A model generated the notes under the pieces. That model was not told where the DNA came from and made no database searches. It saw only the letters and a list, made by a program, of their open reading frames with translations. A stretch of 64,000 bases of DNA, taken from contig CAVTVQ010000006.1 of NCBI GenBank assembly GCA_963738205.1, positions 806,001 to 870,000 on the forward strand, read 5' to 3'. Within the stretch, counting starts at the first letter, position 1. Every line of letters starts with the position of its first letter. This stretch comes from DATFQE01 sp963738205 (lineage in GTDB: Bacteria; Actinomycetota; Thermoleophilia; Gaiellales; Gaiellaceae). Position numbers and translations under genes: made by a program. Positions 17,123 through 25,217 of this stretch are shown piece by piece.

Positions 17123-18282
17123 CCCTGCGCCATCGCCCGCTCGGAGAGCCCCAGCACCGACCGGGCGATCACGAGCCGCTGGATCTCGCTCGTGCCCTCG
17201 TAGATCTCGGTGATCTTCGCGTCGCGGTAGTAGCGCTCGACCGGGAACTCCTTCGTGTAGCCGTAGCCGCCGAGGACCTGGATCGCCTCGGCCGTTTGCC
17301 GGCGCGCCATCTCCGAGGCGAAGAGCTTCGCCTTCGCGCCGGCCTCGGTGTGCGGCTCGCCCTGCTGCTTCAGCCAGGCCGCTCGGTGGACGAGCAGACG
17401 GGCGGCGTCGATCTCCGTCGCCATGTCGGCCAGCTTCCACTGGATCGCCTGGAAGTCCGCGATCCGCTGCCCGAAGGCCGTGCGCTCCTTCGCGTACTCG
17501 CGGGCCACGTCGTACGCCGCCTGGGCGATCCCGACCGCCTGGGCGGCGATCCCGATGCGGCCGCCGTCCAGCGTCGCCATCGCCACCCGGAAGCCCTTGC
17601 CCTCCTCGTCGAGCAGCCGGTCGCGGCCCACCACCGCGTCCTCCACGACGATGTCGTTCGTGACCGACGAGTTGAGGCCCAGCTTCTCCTCGTCGCGGGT
17701 GACCCGGACGTGCTCGGCGTCGAGGATGAACGCGGAGACCCCGCGCGGTCCGGGCGTCTCGGCGTCCGTCCGCGCGAACAGCAGGAACGTGCCCGAATGA
17801 GCGCCGTTCGTGATCCACTGCTTCGCGCCCGAGATGCGCCAGCTCTCGCCCTCGGGAACGGCGGCCGTCCGCAACGCGCCCGCGTCTGAGCCGGCCTCGG
17901 GCTCGGTCAGCGCGAACGCACCGAGGTGCTCGCCGCGCGCAAGCGGCGGCACGAAGCGGCTCTTCTGCTCGTCCGTCCCGAACATCAGCAGCGGCAGCGT
18001 GACCGCGCTCGTGTGCACGGCCACGGTGACGCCCACGCCGGCGTCGGCGCGCGACAACTCCTCGAGCACGAGGATGTACGAGAGGAAGTCCGCGCCCGCG
18101 CCCCCGTACTCCTCGGGCACGCAGACGCCCATCAGCCCGAGCTCGGCCGCCTTCGAAAAGAGCTCGCGCGGGAAGCGATGCTCGCGGTCCCAGGCGGCGG
18201 CATGCGGCTCGATCTCCGCCTGGGCGAACTCGCGGGCGAGCGCCTGGATCTCGCGCTGGTCGCTGTTGAGGGAGAAATCCAT
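17119..18282 (-). CDS. Acyl-CoA dehydrogenase
   Basis: 387 aa, standard length. FAD/substrate motifs are LTEPEAGSDAGALRT and WITNGAHSG, and the catalytic base is the Glu of IYEGTSEIQR near residue 362. It oxidises acyl-CoA to trans-2-enoyl-CoA, giving electrons to ETF (etfAB at 4798-6539). Chain-length preference cannot be assigned; short- or branched-chain is plausible from context. It is the first gene of a two-gene unit with the cobalamin adenosyltransferase. Confidence 0.95.
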   Translation of the reverse strand: MDFSLNSDQREIQALAREFAQAEIEPHAAAWDREHRFPRELFSKAAELGLMGVCVPEEYGGAGADFLSYILVLEELSRADAGVGVTVAVHTSAVTLPLLMFGTDEQKSRFVPPLARGEHLGAFALTEPEAGSDAGALRTAAVPEGESWRISGAKQWITNGAHSGTFLLFARTDAETPGPRGVSAFILDAEHVRVTRDEEKLGLNSSVTNDIVVEDAVVGRDRLLDEEGKGFRVAMATLDGGRIGIAAQAVGIAQAAYDVAREYAKERTAFGQRIADFQAIQWKLADMATEIDAARLLVHRAAWLKQQGEPHTEAGAKAKLFASEMARRQTAEAIQVLGGYGYTKEFPVERYYRDAKITEIYEGTSEIQRLVIARSVLGLSERAMAQG

Positions 18283-18339
18283 GCTCGAAGTCTACGGGGG
18301 GTTGTGGAGATCGCCCTCGTTGCCGACACTGGGTTGCAG

Positions 18340-19725
18340 GTGTCTCTGCGGCAGATCGTCCTCGCGTGTCTCGCGGCCCTCTTCTTCGCCCCAAATGCGG
18401 TCGCCGGCCCCTGCAACCTGCCGGACACGCAGCCGCTCTGGGTCGACTACGCGGAGGCCAGCGTCGGCTTCCGCAACGACGTCTTTCGCCGCCCCGGACT
18501 GGTGCTGGCCTCGAGCGGGACGACCGCGCCGCAGGATCTGCGCGCCGGCGGCGCCCAGACTGTCTACTGGCACATGAAGCTGACCCGGCTCGTCGGCACG
18601 CCGTCGGCGCCGGCCGACCCCGCATCGATTCCGGAGGCGGCCCAGCTGCTCGCGGAACGCGCGGCGTCCTCATCCGGCTGCGCCACGCCGCTGATCGCGC
18701 TCGAGGAGCTGTGGGGCGCCGACCTCCCCACGCCATGGTCGGAGACGAACGCGCAGTACCGCGCGAACGTCCTCGCCCTCGCACAGCAGCTGGCCGCGCG
18801 TGGAGCGAGACCGTTCCTCTTCGTCCACGGCACGCTCGAGACCGACTTCGCCGCCGGCGCCTGGTGGCGCGAGCTCGCGCGCTCGGCGGACATCGTCTAC
18901 GAGTCCTACTTCTTCGCGCCTCGGATCTCGATGCTCGGTCCGATCCTCGGCAGCCGCGAGCTGCGCGTCGCGATGCGGCGCCCGATCCGGCGACTGGCGA
19001 GCCTCGGCATCCCGTCCACGCGGCTGGGCCTGATCCTCGGCTTCCACTCGAAGCCCGGGACCAGCGGCCGCGAGGGCTTGCAGCCACGCGAAGCCTGGCT
19101 CGAGTTCGTGAAACTCAACGCACTCGCCGCCGAGCAGGTCGCCCTCGAGGAGAGCGTCGGCTCGGTGTGGTCGTGGGGCTGGGGCACCTTCGACCCGCTC
19201 GGCGCCGACCCGGACAAGCCGCTCGCCGCCTGCGTCTACCTCTGGACGCGCGACACGAGCCTCTGCGACGCGCCGGCCCGGGCCGCGTTCGACACGTCGT
19301 TGACTGCGGGGCAGCTGATCCTGCCGGTCGGGATCCGCTGTGCCTTCCCGTCCGGCATGGTGTCGGAGGCCGCGGTGCGCAGGCTCGCGCGCTTCGCCGG
19401 CGGCAACCGCGCCGCGCTCACCGCGCTCGTCCAGCGCCGTGCGCTCCGGCGCGCGGTACCGGTGCGCCCAAGGGACGTCCGCCGCGCCGAGCGCTCGCTC
19501 GTCGGGGCCAGGTACCGCGGCTCCTACCGCCGCTACCGCCGTGCGCTCACGCGCCGCGGGCTCAGGCGCTCAGACGCGCTGGCGCTGCTCGCCGACCGGA
19601 TCCGGGTCCGGGCGCTCGGCCATGCGCGTGCCGAGGCGCGGCTGGCGGAGACCGTGGACGCGGCGCTCTGCGCCCGCGACGCCCTTCCCACACGGTCCGC
19701 CGTCGATCTGACGCACCGTCTCTAG
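18340..19725 (+). CDS. Secreted protein of unrecognised family
   Basis: About 461 aa from GTG at 18340, which gives a clean signal peptide (MSLRQIVLACLAALFFAPNA-type); GTG at 18304 is an in-frame alternative. The body includes LWVDYAEASVGFRNDVF, FLFVHGTLETDF, DIVYESYFFAP, a WSWGWGTFDP motif and a Cys-containing CVYLWTRD. It looks like a barrel-fold glycoside-hydrolase-like core with alternating strands and helices, but no catalytic signature is certain. The C-terminus is very Arg-rich. Its end overlaps the convergent 3-hydroxyacyl-CoA dehydrogenase gene by 4 bp. Confidence 0.65.
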   Translation: MSLRQIVLACLAALFFAPNAVAGPCNLPDTQPLWVDYAEASVGFRNDVFRRPGLVLASSGTTAPQDLRAGGAQTVYWHMKLTRLVGTPSAPADPASIPEAAQLLAERAASSSGCATPLIALEELWGADLPTPWSETNAQYRANVLALAQQLAARGARPFLFVHGTLETDFAAGAWWRELARSADIVYESYFFAPRISMLGPILGSRELRVAMRRPIRRLASLGIPSTRLGLILGFHSKPGTSGREGLQPREAWLEFVKLNALAAEQVALEESVGSVWSWGWGTFDPLGADPDKPLAACVYLWTRDTSLCDAPARAAFDTSLTAGQLILPVGIRCAFPSGMVSEAAVRRLARFAGGNRAALTALVQRRALRRAVPVRPRDVRRAERSLVGARYRGSYRRYRRALTRRGLRRSDALALLADRIRVRALGHARAEARLAETVDAALCARDALPTRSAVDLTHRL

Positions 19726-20553
19726 TACTCGTAGAAGCCGCGGCCGCTCTTGCGGCCGAGCCGCCCAGCCTGGACGTACTGGCGTAGCAGCGGGCACGGC
19801 GCGTACTTGGGGTCGCCGAGCCCCTTGTGCAGCACGTCCATGATCGCGACGCACGTGTCGAGCCCGATCAGGTCGGCGAGCGCCAGCGGCCCCAGCGGGT
19901 GCGCGAAGCCGAGCTTTGCGATCGTGTCGATCGCCTCCGCCTCGGCAACGCCCTCCAGCAGCGCGTAGGCGGCCTCGTTGATGAACGGCATCAGGATCCG
20001 GTTGGAGACGAAGCCTGGGAAGTCGTTCGCCTCGGCCGGCGTCTTGCCGAGGTCCTCCGCGAGAGCGACTGATCGCCCGGGTCGTCTCGTCGGAGGTCTC
20101 GAGCCCGCGGATCACCTCGACGAGCTTCAGCACCGGTACCGGGTTGAAGAAGTGCATGCCGATCACCCGGTCGGGCCGCTGCGTCGCCGCGGCGAGCGAC
20201 GTGATCGGGATCGACGATGTGTTGGAGGCCAGGACGGCCTCGGCTGCGAAGGCATCGTCCGCGCGGCGGAAGACGTCCTCCTTCACGGCCGCGTCCTCGA
20301 CGACCGCCTCGATCATCAGGTCGGCGGGGACGAGGTCACCGACCGCCTCGACCCGAGCGAGCACCTCATCTGGATTCGGCCCGCCCTTCTCGGCCAGCCT
20401 CGCGAGGCTCGTCCGCATCGTCTCGAGACCACGATCGACGGCGCCGGGAGCGGCGTCGTAGAGCGAGATGCGACGGCCGGAGGCGGCGACGACCTGCGCG
20501 ATGCCCGCGCCCATCTGACCGGCTCCGACCACGAGGACGTGGCCGAACTGCAC
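19722..20553 (-). pseudogene. 3-Hydroxyacyl-CoA dehydrogenase, disrupted by a frameshift
   Basis: The GTG start at 20553 opens a frame with the NAD motif VVGAGQMGAGIAQVVA, ASNTSSIPIT and GMHFFNPVPVLKLVE. After the codons for TTRAI (near 20071) the frame becomes nonsense. Reading resumes correctly one base further on, with VALAEDLGKTPAEAND and then FVSNRILMPFINEA, to the natural end RKSGRGFYEY at 19722. One extra base at about 20070 explains this, and the total length (832) is 3n+1. Restored, the protein is about 276 aa, normal for 3-hydroxybutyryl-CoA dehydrogenase. A sequencing error is as likely as true inactivation. Confidence 0.85.
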
Positions 20554-20564
20554 GGCGCAGCAGG

Positions 20565-20924
20565 CTAACGGAGCAGCCGGTCCGTGTGGAGATCGTCGCT
20601 CGGCCGCCTGATGCGGTCGAAGCCGATCGGGACGAGCAAGGTGCCGCCGAGTGCGAGGACGAGCAGGACGAACGGCGTGATCCCGATCTTGCCGGTCTCC
20701 CGCGCACTCGGGCGGCGATGCTTGGGCGCCTTCACCGGTCCGCGGCAGTCCTCGACGCGGTTCGCCGGAGTCCGGCCCTGCCCCGCCGCACAGGAGTATG
20801 CGGCTCCGGGCGGAGGGGCCGCAAGGGCCGTCAGGGCGATGAGGAGCACGGTGAGCGCAAGGAGCGCAATCCCATGCGCCCGCCGGCGCAGCGGCGGCGA
20901 GCGCAAGGGGTAGACCGGTGCCAT
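20565..20924 (-). CDS. Hypothetical protein with two membrane helices
   Basis: 119 aa. Hydrophobic helix at about 18-36 and another at about 81-101. Between them is a short loop with two cysteines (SCAAGQG and EDCRGP), which could form an exported disulfide, and a basic PKHRRPS stretch. Not recognised. It lies 11 bp upstream of the frameshifted dehydrogenase gene on the same strand. Confidence 0.55.
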   Translation of the reverse strand: MAPVYPLRSPPLRRRAHGIALLALTVLLIALTALAAPPPGAAYSCAAGQGRTPANRVEDCRGPVKAPKHRRPSARETGKIGITPFVLLVLALGGTLLVPIGFDRIRRPSDDLHTDRLLR

Positions 20925-21025
20925 CAGTAGGGATAAGAACGCTCGCCGAGCGGCAAAGTTGCCGCGCGGGCGAAAGATCCCCCGGCCGGGGTAGCGGCCC
21001 CTCCCCCGGACGGGTTAGAGCGGCG

Positions 21026-22177
21026 TCAAACCTCGATCAGGAGGGCGTCGCCCTGGCCGCCGCCGGAGCAGATCGCGGCGAGCCCGAGGCCGCCGCCGTT
21101 GCGCCGCAGCTCGTAGATGAGCGTGCCGAGGATGCGTCCACCCGAGGCGCCGATCGGGTGGCCGAGCGCGACGGCGCCGCCGTTCACGTTCACCTGCTCG
21201 GGATCGGCGCCGAGCAGCTTCGTCGAGTTGAGGACGACCGACGAGAACGCCTCGTTGAGCTCGACCCGCTCGACGTCGCCGATCGTCTTGCCGGCCTTCT
21301 CCAGCGCGCGGGCGCCGGCGTTGGCCGGCGTGCGGGCGAGGTACGCGAAGTCGTCAGCGACGTACGCCTGCGAGACGATCGTCGCCAGCGGCTCGAGCCC
21401 GCGACGCTCCGCGAACTCCTCGCTCGTGATCACGAGCGCCGAGGCCCCGTCGTTGACACCGGGGGCGTTGCCGGCGGTCGTGGTGCCCTCGGGGTCGAAC
21501 ACGGGCTTCAGCGCTGCCAGCTTCTCGATCGACGTGTCGCGCCGCGGGCCCTCGTCGGCCGAGAGATCGCCCACGGGGAAGATCTCGTCGCCGAACCGCC
21601 CTGCGTCCTGGGCTGCGACGGCGCGCTCGTGGGAGCGCAGCGCCCAGAGGTCCTGATCCTCGCGCGAGATGCCGAGCTCGCGGGCGACGAACGACGCCTG
21701 CTCGACCATGTGCTTCTTGTCGAACGTCGACGTGAGCCCGTCGTGGGTCATCAGGTCGATCAGCGTCCCGTCGCCGAGCCGGTAGCCGAAGCGCGCCTGC
21801 TGGAGGATGTACGGCGCGTTCGACATCGATTCCATCCCGCCCGCCACGACGACGTCGTGGTCGCCGGCGCGGATCATCAGGTCGGCGATCTGCACGGCGC
21901 GGATCGACGATGCGCAGACCTTGTTGATCGTGTCGGCGGGGACCTCGATCGGCAAGCCCGCCCCGATCGACGCCTGCCGCGCGGGCGCCTGACCTGCGCC
22001 GCCCTGGAGCACCTGGCCCATGATCACGTACTCGATCTCGTCGTTCTCCAGCCCGACGCGGTCAATCGCGCTGCGGATGGCGAGCGAGCCGAGCTCGGTC
22101 GCCTGGTAGCCGGCGAGGCCGCCGCCGAGCTTCCCGAACGGGGTGCGAACCGCGCTCACGATCACGGATTTGCTCAT
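21026..22177 (-). CDS. Acetyl-CoA C-acetyltransferase (thiolase)
   Basis: 383 aa. The acylated cysteine is Cys88 in INKVCASSIRA; the catalytic His and second Cys are in GHPIGASGGR and ICSGGGQGDA. VFDPEGTTTAGNAPGVNDGA is the usual NGASG-type loop, with GV where most thiolases have the SG of NASG. It cleaves 3-ketoacyl-CoA or condenses acetyl-CoA. The frame is open further upstream but ATG at 22177 gives the typical MSKSVIVSAVRTPFGK start. It is divergent from the PAP2 gene with a 24-bp gap. Confidence 0.95.
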   Translation of the reverse strand: MSKSVIVSAVRTPFGKLGGGLAGYQATELGSLAIRSAIDRVGLENDEIEYVIMGQVLQGGAGQAPARQASIGAGLPIEVPADTINKVCASSIRAVQIADLMIRAGDHDVVVAGGMESMSNAPYILQQARFGYRLGDGTLIDLMTHDGLTSTFDKKHMVEQASFVARELGISREDQDLWALRSHERAVAAQDAGRFGDEIFPVGDLSADEGPRRDTSIEKLAALKPVFDPEGTTTAGNAPGVNDGASALVITSEEFAERRGLEPLATIVSQAYVADDFAYLARTPANAGARALEKAGKTIGDVERVELNEAFSSVVLNSTKLLGADPEQVNVNGGAVALGHPIGASGGRILGTLIYELRRNGGGLGLAAICSGGGQGDALLIEV

Positions 22178-22201
22178 CGCGTTGAGGGTAACAATGGCGC
22201 G

Positions 22202-22876
22202 ATGGTCGACCGCCTGCGTGCGATCGGGCTCCCGCTGCTCGGCGCCCTCGTCGCACTCATCGTCGGCGTGTGGGTGTTCGGAGCATTGGCGGAGGAACTG
22301 CTCGACGGCGAGACGCACACGGACCAGCGGCTCGCAGATTGGCTCCACGAGAACGCGTCCGACCGGCTGACCGACTTCTTCCGCGTCGTCACCTGGTTCG
22401 GCAACTTCGCCACGCTGCTCGCGGTAACGGTCTTCGCGGTCGCGGTCTTCTGGCGTCGCGGCGAGCGCAGAGATGCGGTCTTCGTCGGGCTCGCGCTCGT
22501 GGGAGCGCAAGTGCTCTCGAACGCGATGAAGCTCGTCTTTCGGCGCGAGCGCCCCTTCTTCTCGGACCCGCTTGCCTCCGAGCGGACGTACTCCTTTCCC
22601 AGCGGGCACGCGCTGGTCTCGCTCGCCGTGTACGGATCGATCGCGCTCGTGCTCGCCAAGCGCCTACCGACGCACCGGCAGCGTGTCGCCCTGATCTCCG
22701 GTGCGGCCGTCCTCGTCCTGGCGATCGGCGTCAGCCGCCTCTACCTGGGCGTGCACTTCCTCTCGGACGTCCTTGCCGGCTACGCGGCCGGCGCCGCCTG
22801 GCTCGGCCTGCTCTACGTCGCTCTGGAGCTGCGCGGGCGCTACACCTCGCGGTACCGCGCCTCCACGAGCGAATAG
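22202..22876 (+). CDS. PAP2 family membrane phosphatase
   Basis: 224 aa, about six membrane helices. The acid-phosphatase triad is complete: KLVFRRERP, PSGHALVS and SRLYLGVHFLSDV. Such enzymes dephosphorylate lipids, for example undecaprenyl pyrophosphate or phosphatidate, on the outer membrane face. ATG at 22202 follows 24 bp after the divergent thiolase start. The 3' end overlaps the convergent DUF1206 gene by 37 bp. Confidence 0.9.
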   Translation: MVDRLRAIGLPLLGALVALIVGVWVFGALAEELLDGETHTDQRLADWLHENASDRLTDFFRVVTWFGNFATLLAVTVFAVAVFWRRGERRDAVFVGLALVGAQVLSNAMKLVFRRERPFFSDPLASERTYSFPSGHALVSLAVYGSIALVLAKRLPTHRQRVALISGAAVLVLAIGVSRLYLGVHFLSDVLAGYAAGAAWLGLLYVALELRGRYTSRYRASTSE

Positions 22877-23673
22877 ATGCCGAAGGCGACCAGGCCCGCA
22901 GCGACGAGGCCGAGCAGGAAGGTTCCGTAGGAGGCCTGGAGGATCTCGCTCAAGGCGCCGTCGAGCCCGACCGCCTCCTTCGGGTCGTATTGGTAGGCCG
23001 CCCGGACGAGGAAGACGCCGATCAGGGTGAACACGACTCCGCGCGCGGCGATGCCGACGACCCCGATCACGGTGAACGCCTTGTCCTCGGCCTCGCTCAT
23101 CTTCCGCAGCTTCAGCTTCTCGCGGAACTTCCGCGTGACGGCGCGGTAGACGTTCCAGGCACCGCCGGCGAGGAAGGCGAGCCCGATTCCCGCGACGATC
23201 AGCGGCCCAGCCGGCAGGTCGAGCAGGAATCCCGTCGCGCGGTCCTCCTTGTTCTTGTCGCCGCCGCCCGCTCCGAACAACAGCTTCAGCGTGGACACGA
23301 AGACGGCGCCGTAGACCAGGCCGCGGGCGAAGTAGCTGATCCGCTTGAGCACGCCTTCGTCCTTGGCCCCTTCGAGGTCGCCGCCGAGGAGGCCCTGGGC
23401 GAAGCGCCACAGGCAGTAGCCCAGAAACCCGAGCGCGATCAGCCCGAGCAGCACCTTGCCGAACGGCTGGTGCACGACGGTCTTGAGGGCGGTGTCGCGG
23501 TCCGGTGCCTTGCCCTGGCCCACCACGGCGAGGCGGATCGCCAGCACGCCGACGAGCCCGTAGAGGATGCCGCGGGACACCAGCCCGTAGCGGGCGATCG
23601 CCCGCGCCCACGGGCTCCTCGCCGCCTCTTCACCCTTCTCTTTTGCCTGTGCGACTGCGGCCTGGGAGGACAG
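22840..23673 (-). CDS. DUF1206 membrane protein, apparent CTG start
   Basis: About 277 aa with six membrane helices in three similar pairs, each beginning with a family-type GxVxRGxVY/F segment (YGLVSRGILYGLVGV, FARGLVYGAVF, IAARGVVFTLIGVF). Function unknown. No ATG/GTG/TTG precedes the first repeat after the stop of the small upstream gene. CTG at 23673 has a strong Shine-Dalgarno (GGGGAGGG, 23680-23687) six bases upstream and is the best start. GTG inside LVSRG would remove the segment just before helix 1. Confidence 0.8.
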   Translation of the reverse strand: MSSQAAVAQAKEKGEEAARSPWARAIARYGLVSRGILYGLVGVLAIRLAVVGQGKAPDRDTALKTVVHQPFGKVLLGLIALGFLGYCLWRFAQGLLGGDLEGAKDEGVLKRISYFARGLVYGAVFVSTLKLLFGAGGGDKNKEDRATGFLLDLPAGPLIVAGIGLAFLAGGAWNVYRAVTRKFREKLKLRKMSEAEDKAFTVIGVVGIAARGVVFTLIGVFLVRAAYQYDPKEAVGLDGALSEILQASYGTFLLGLVAAGLVAFGIYSLVEARYREV

Positions 23674-23675
23674 GA

Positions 23676-23771
23676 CTAGCCCTCCCCGCCGACGTCTGTG
23701 TCGTCGTCTGCCGTCCTCAGGTCTCGCTCGCTCTCGTTCCAGTCGGTCGCCACGGCGACCCCCTTTCGCAT
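23676..23771 (-). CDS. Small acidic protein (31 aa) upstream of DUF1206
   Basis: ATG at 23771 is preceded by GGAG at four bases' distance. The product is acidic, with a WNESERD stretch and a DDDTD run, and the codons are G/C-ending like genuine genes here. Its TAG lies two bases before the CTG start of the DUF1206 gene, and its tail contains that gene's Shine-Dalgarno, suggesting translational coupling. It could be a leader peptide for DUF1206 expression rather than a functional protein. Not recognised. Confidence 0.4.
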   Translation of the reverse strand: MRKGVAVATDWNESERDLRTADDDTDVGGEG

Positions 23772-23829
23772 TGGTCTCCGCCGCGTGATGCCCAACCTGG
23801 CCCGCGGATAACCCTGCGATCCTGCGGGG

Positions 23830-24462
23830 ATGCATGCGCTCGACCTGGTCGAGGACGAGCTCGAGCTCGCTGGGCTGCGCCTCTCGCTCCTGCGACCGCG
23901 GAAGGCGGAGGCGCTGCTGAGCGAGGAGGCGTTCGAACAGGAGGAGTTCCTGCCGTACTGGGCGGAGGTCTGGCCGAGCGGTGTCGCCCTCGCCCGGCTC
24001 GTCCGCGGCTTGCCACTCGCAGGCAGGCGCGTGCTCGAGCTCGGCTGCGGCCTGGGGATCCCGAGCATCGTCGCCGCCCTGGGCGGAGCGCAGGTTCTCG
24101 CCACCGACTGGTCGCCCGACGCGCTCGCGGTGACCGCGGCGAACGCCCAGCGTAACGGCGCCACGCTCGAAACGGCCCCTGTGTCGTGGGCCGAGCCGGA
24201 GCAGCTCCTCGCAGGAGCGCCCTGGGACATCGTGCTCGCGGCGGACGTCCTCTACGAGCGGCGGAACGTCGACCAGCTAGTGCCACTCCTGCCTCGCCTC
24301 ATCGCCGACGGCGACGTCCTGCTCGCGGACCCCGGGCGTCCGCCGGCCACCCGTTTCTTCGACGAGACGGAGCTCGAGGTGACGCCGCTCGGCGAGCGGC
24401 TCTACCGGGTTGGGAGGCCCGGCCCCGTCAGCCGCCTCGGGCCCGACGACGTGCGTACGTAG
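23830..24462 (+). CDS. Class I SAM methyltransferase (METTL/NNMT-like)
   Basis: 210 aa. PYWAEVWPSG precedes the SAM-binding motif VLELGCGLGIPS (about residues 69-80), then ATDWSPDALAV and LAADVLYERRN. This is the methyltransferase-16 group, which includes protein-lysine methyltransferases such as those that modify the ETF beta subunit. The presence of etfB in this window makes that target thinkable, but it is only inference. The 3' end overlaps the convergent transglycosylase gene by 61 bp. Confidence 0.8.
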   Translation: MHALDLVEDELELAGLRLSLLRPRKAEALLSEEAFEQEEFLPYWAEVWPSGVALARLVRGLPLAGRRVLELGCGLGIPSIVAALGGAQVLATDWSPDALAVTAANAQRNGATLETAPVSWAEPEQLLAGAPWDIVLAADVLYERRNVDQLVPLLPRLIADGDVLLADPGRPPATRFFDETELEVTPLGERLYRVGRPGPVSRLGPDDVRT

Positions 24463-25208
24463 ACCTGCCAGCTGTAGTAGCCGTAAAACCAGTTCCGCAC
24501 GCGCTTCATCTGGTTCGCATAGCGCAGCACCGCGCCGACGTACAGCGGTGAGCGGTTGTAGGCGTAGAGGGCTCGGCGGTAGTCGCGCGGAGCGCCGGAG
24601 GCGCGCAGGTAGTTGGCGGCGCCGAGGATCGCGTCATGCGGGTCGCGCACGTCGCCGCCCAGCCCGTAGGCCCGCCAGGTCGCGGGCAGGAACTGCATCG
24701 GCCCCTGGGCACCGGCGGTGCTGTTCGACCGCAGCTTCCCGAACGCCGACTCGACGAAGTTCACGGCGGCGAGGACATGCCAGCCGACGCCGAAACGGCG
24801 CTCGGCTTCGCGGTACCAGCGTAGGAGCGATGCCGCTGTGGCGGCCGGCCCGGTCCGGAACGAGCGCAGCGGCTTGCGTGTCGGCGGCGTCAGCTGGACG
24901 AGTGCGCGACGGGCCGCGAGTGTCTCGGCGGCCTCGCGCGCGAGTCGTCCGCGCAGGCGCCGCAGGACGGCTCGGGAGAGACCGGGGTCATTCGTGAGCG
25001 CGATGAAGAGGCGCTGCTGGTAGAGCGCGTCCAGCTCGACCTCCGAGGGGAGCGGACCGCCGGACTGCCGCCACTCGTCGATGCCGGCGTGCAGGGTTTC
25101 CGTGCGGTCGGTGAGAGCGATCGCGATGCCCGCAGCGTCCCGCGGAAGCGGCGCGTTGGGCGGCGGCGCTGTGAGCAGCGCGGCCACGGCCAGGAGGGCG
25201 AGGGTCAC
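24402..25208 (-). CDS. Lytic transglycosylase (SLT/MltB-like)
   Basis: 268 aa. N-terminal signal peptide of about 15 residues, then a helical region, then the lysozyme-fold domain. The catalytic Glu is in NFVESAFGK, followed by GPMQFLPATWRAYG and AANYLRASG and a YNRSPLYV motif. It would cleave glycan strands of peptidoglycan to 1,6-anhydro ends. It follows carB by 9 bp. Confidence 0.85.
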   Translation of the reverse strand: MTLALLAVAALLTAPPPNAPLPRDAAGIAIALTDRTETLHAGIDEWRQSGGPLPSEVELDALYQQRLFIALTNDPGLSRAVLRRLRGRLAREAAETLAARRALVQLTPPTRKPLRSFRTGPAATAASLLRWYREAERRFGVGWHVLAAVNFVESAFGKLRSNSTAGAQGPMQFLPATWRAYGLGGDVRDPHDAILGAANYLRASGAPRDYRRALYAYNRSPLYVGAVLRYANQMKRVRNWFYGYYSWQVYVRTSSGPRRLTGPGLPTR

Positions 25209-25217
25209 TGCGTCAGG

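Noticed and set aside
20980..20991. CCCCGGCCGGGG palindrome after the thiolase stop
   Set aside because: Perfect palindrome but no loop or T-run; expected by chance in such G+C-rich DNA.
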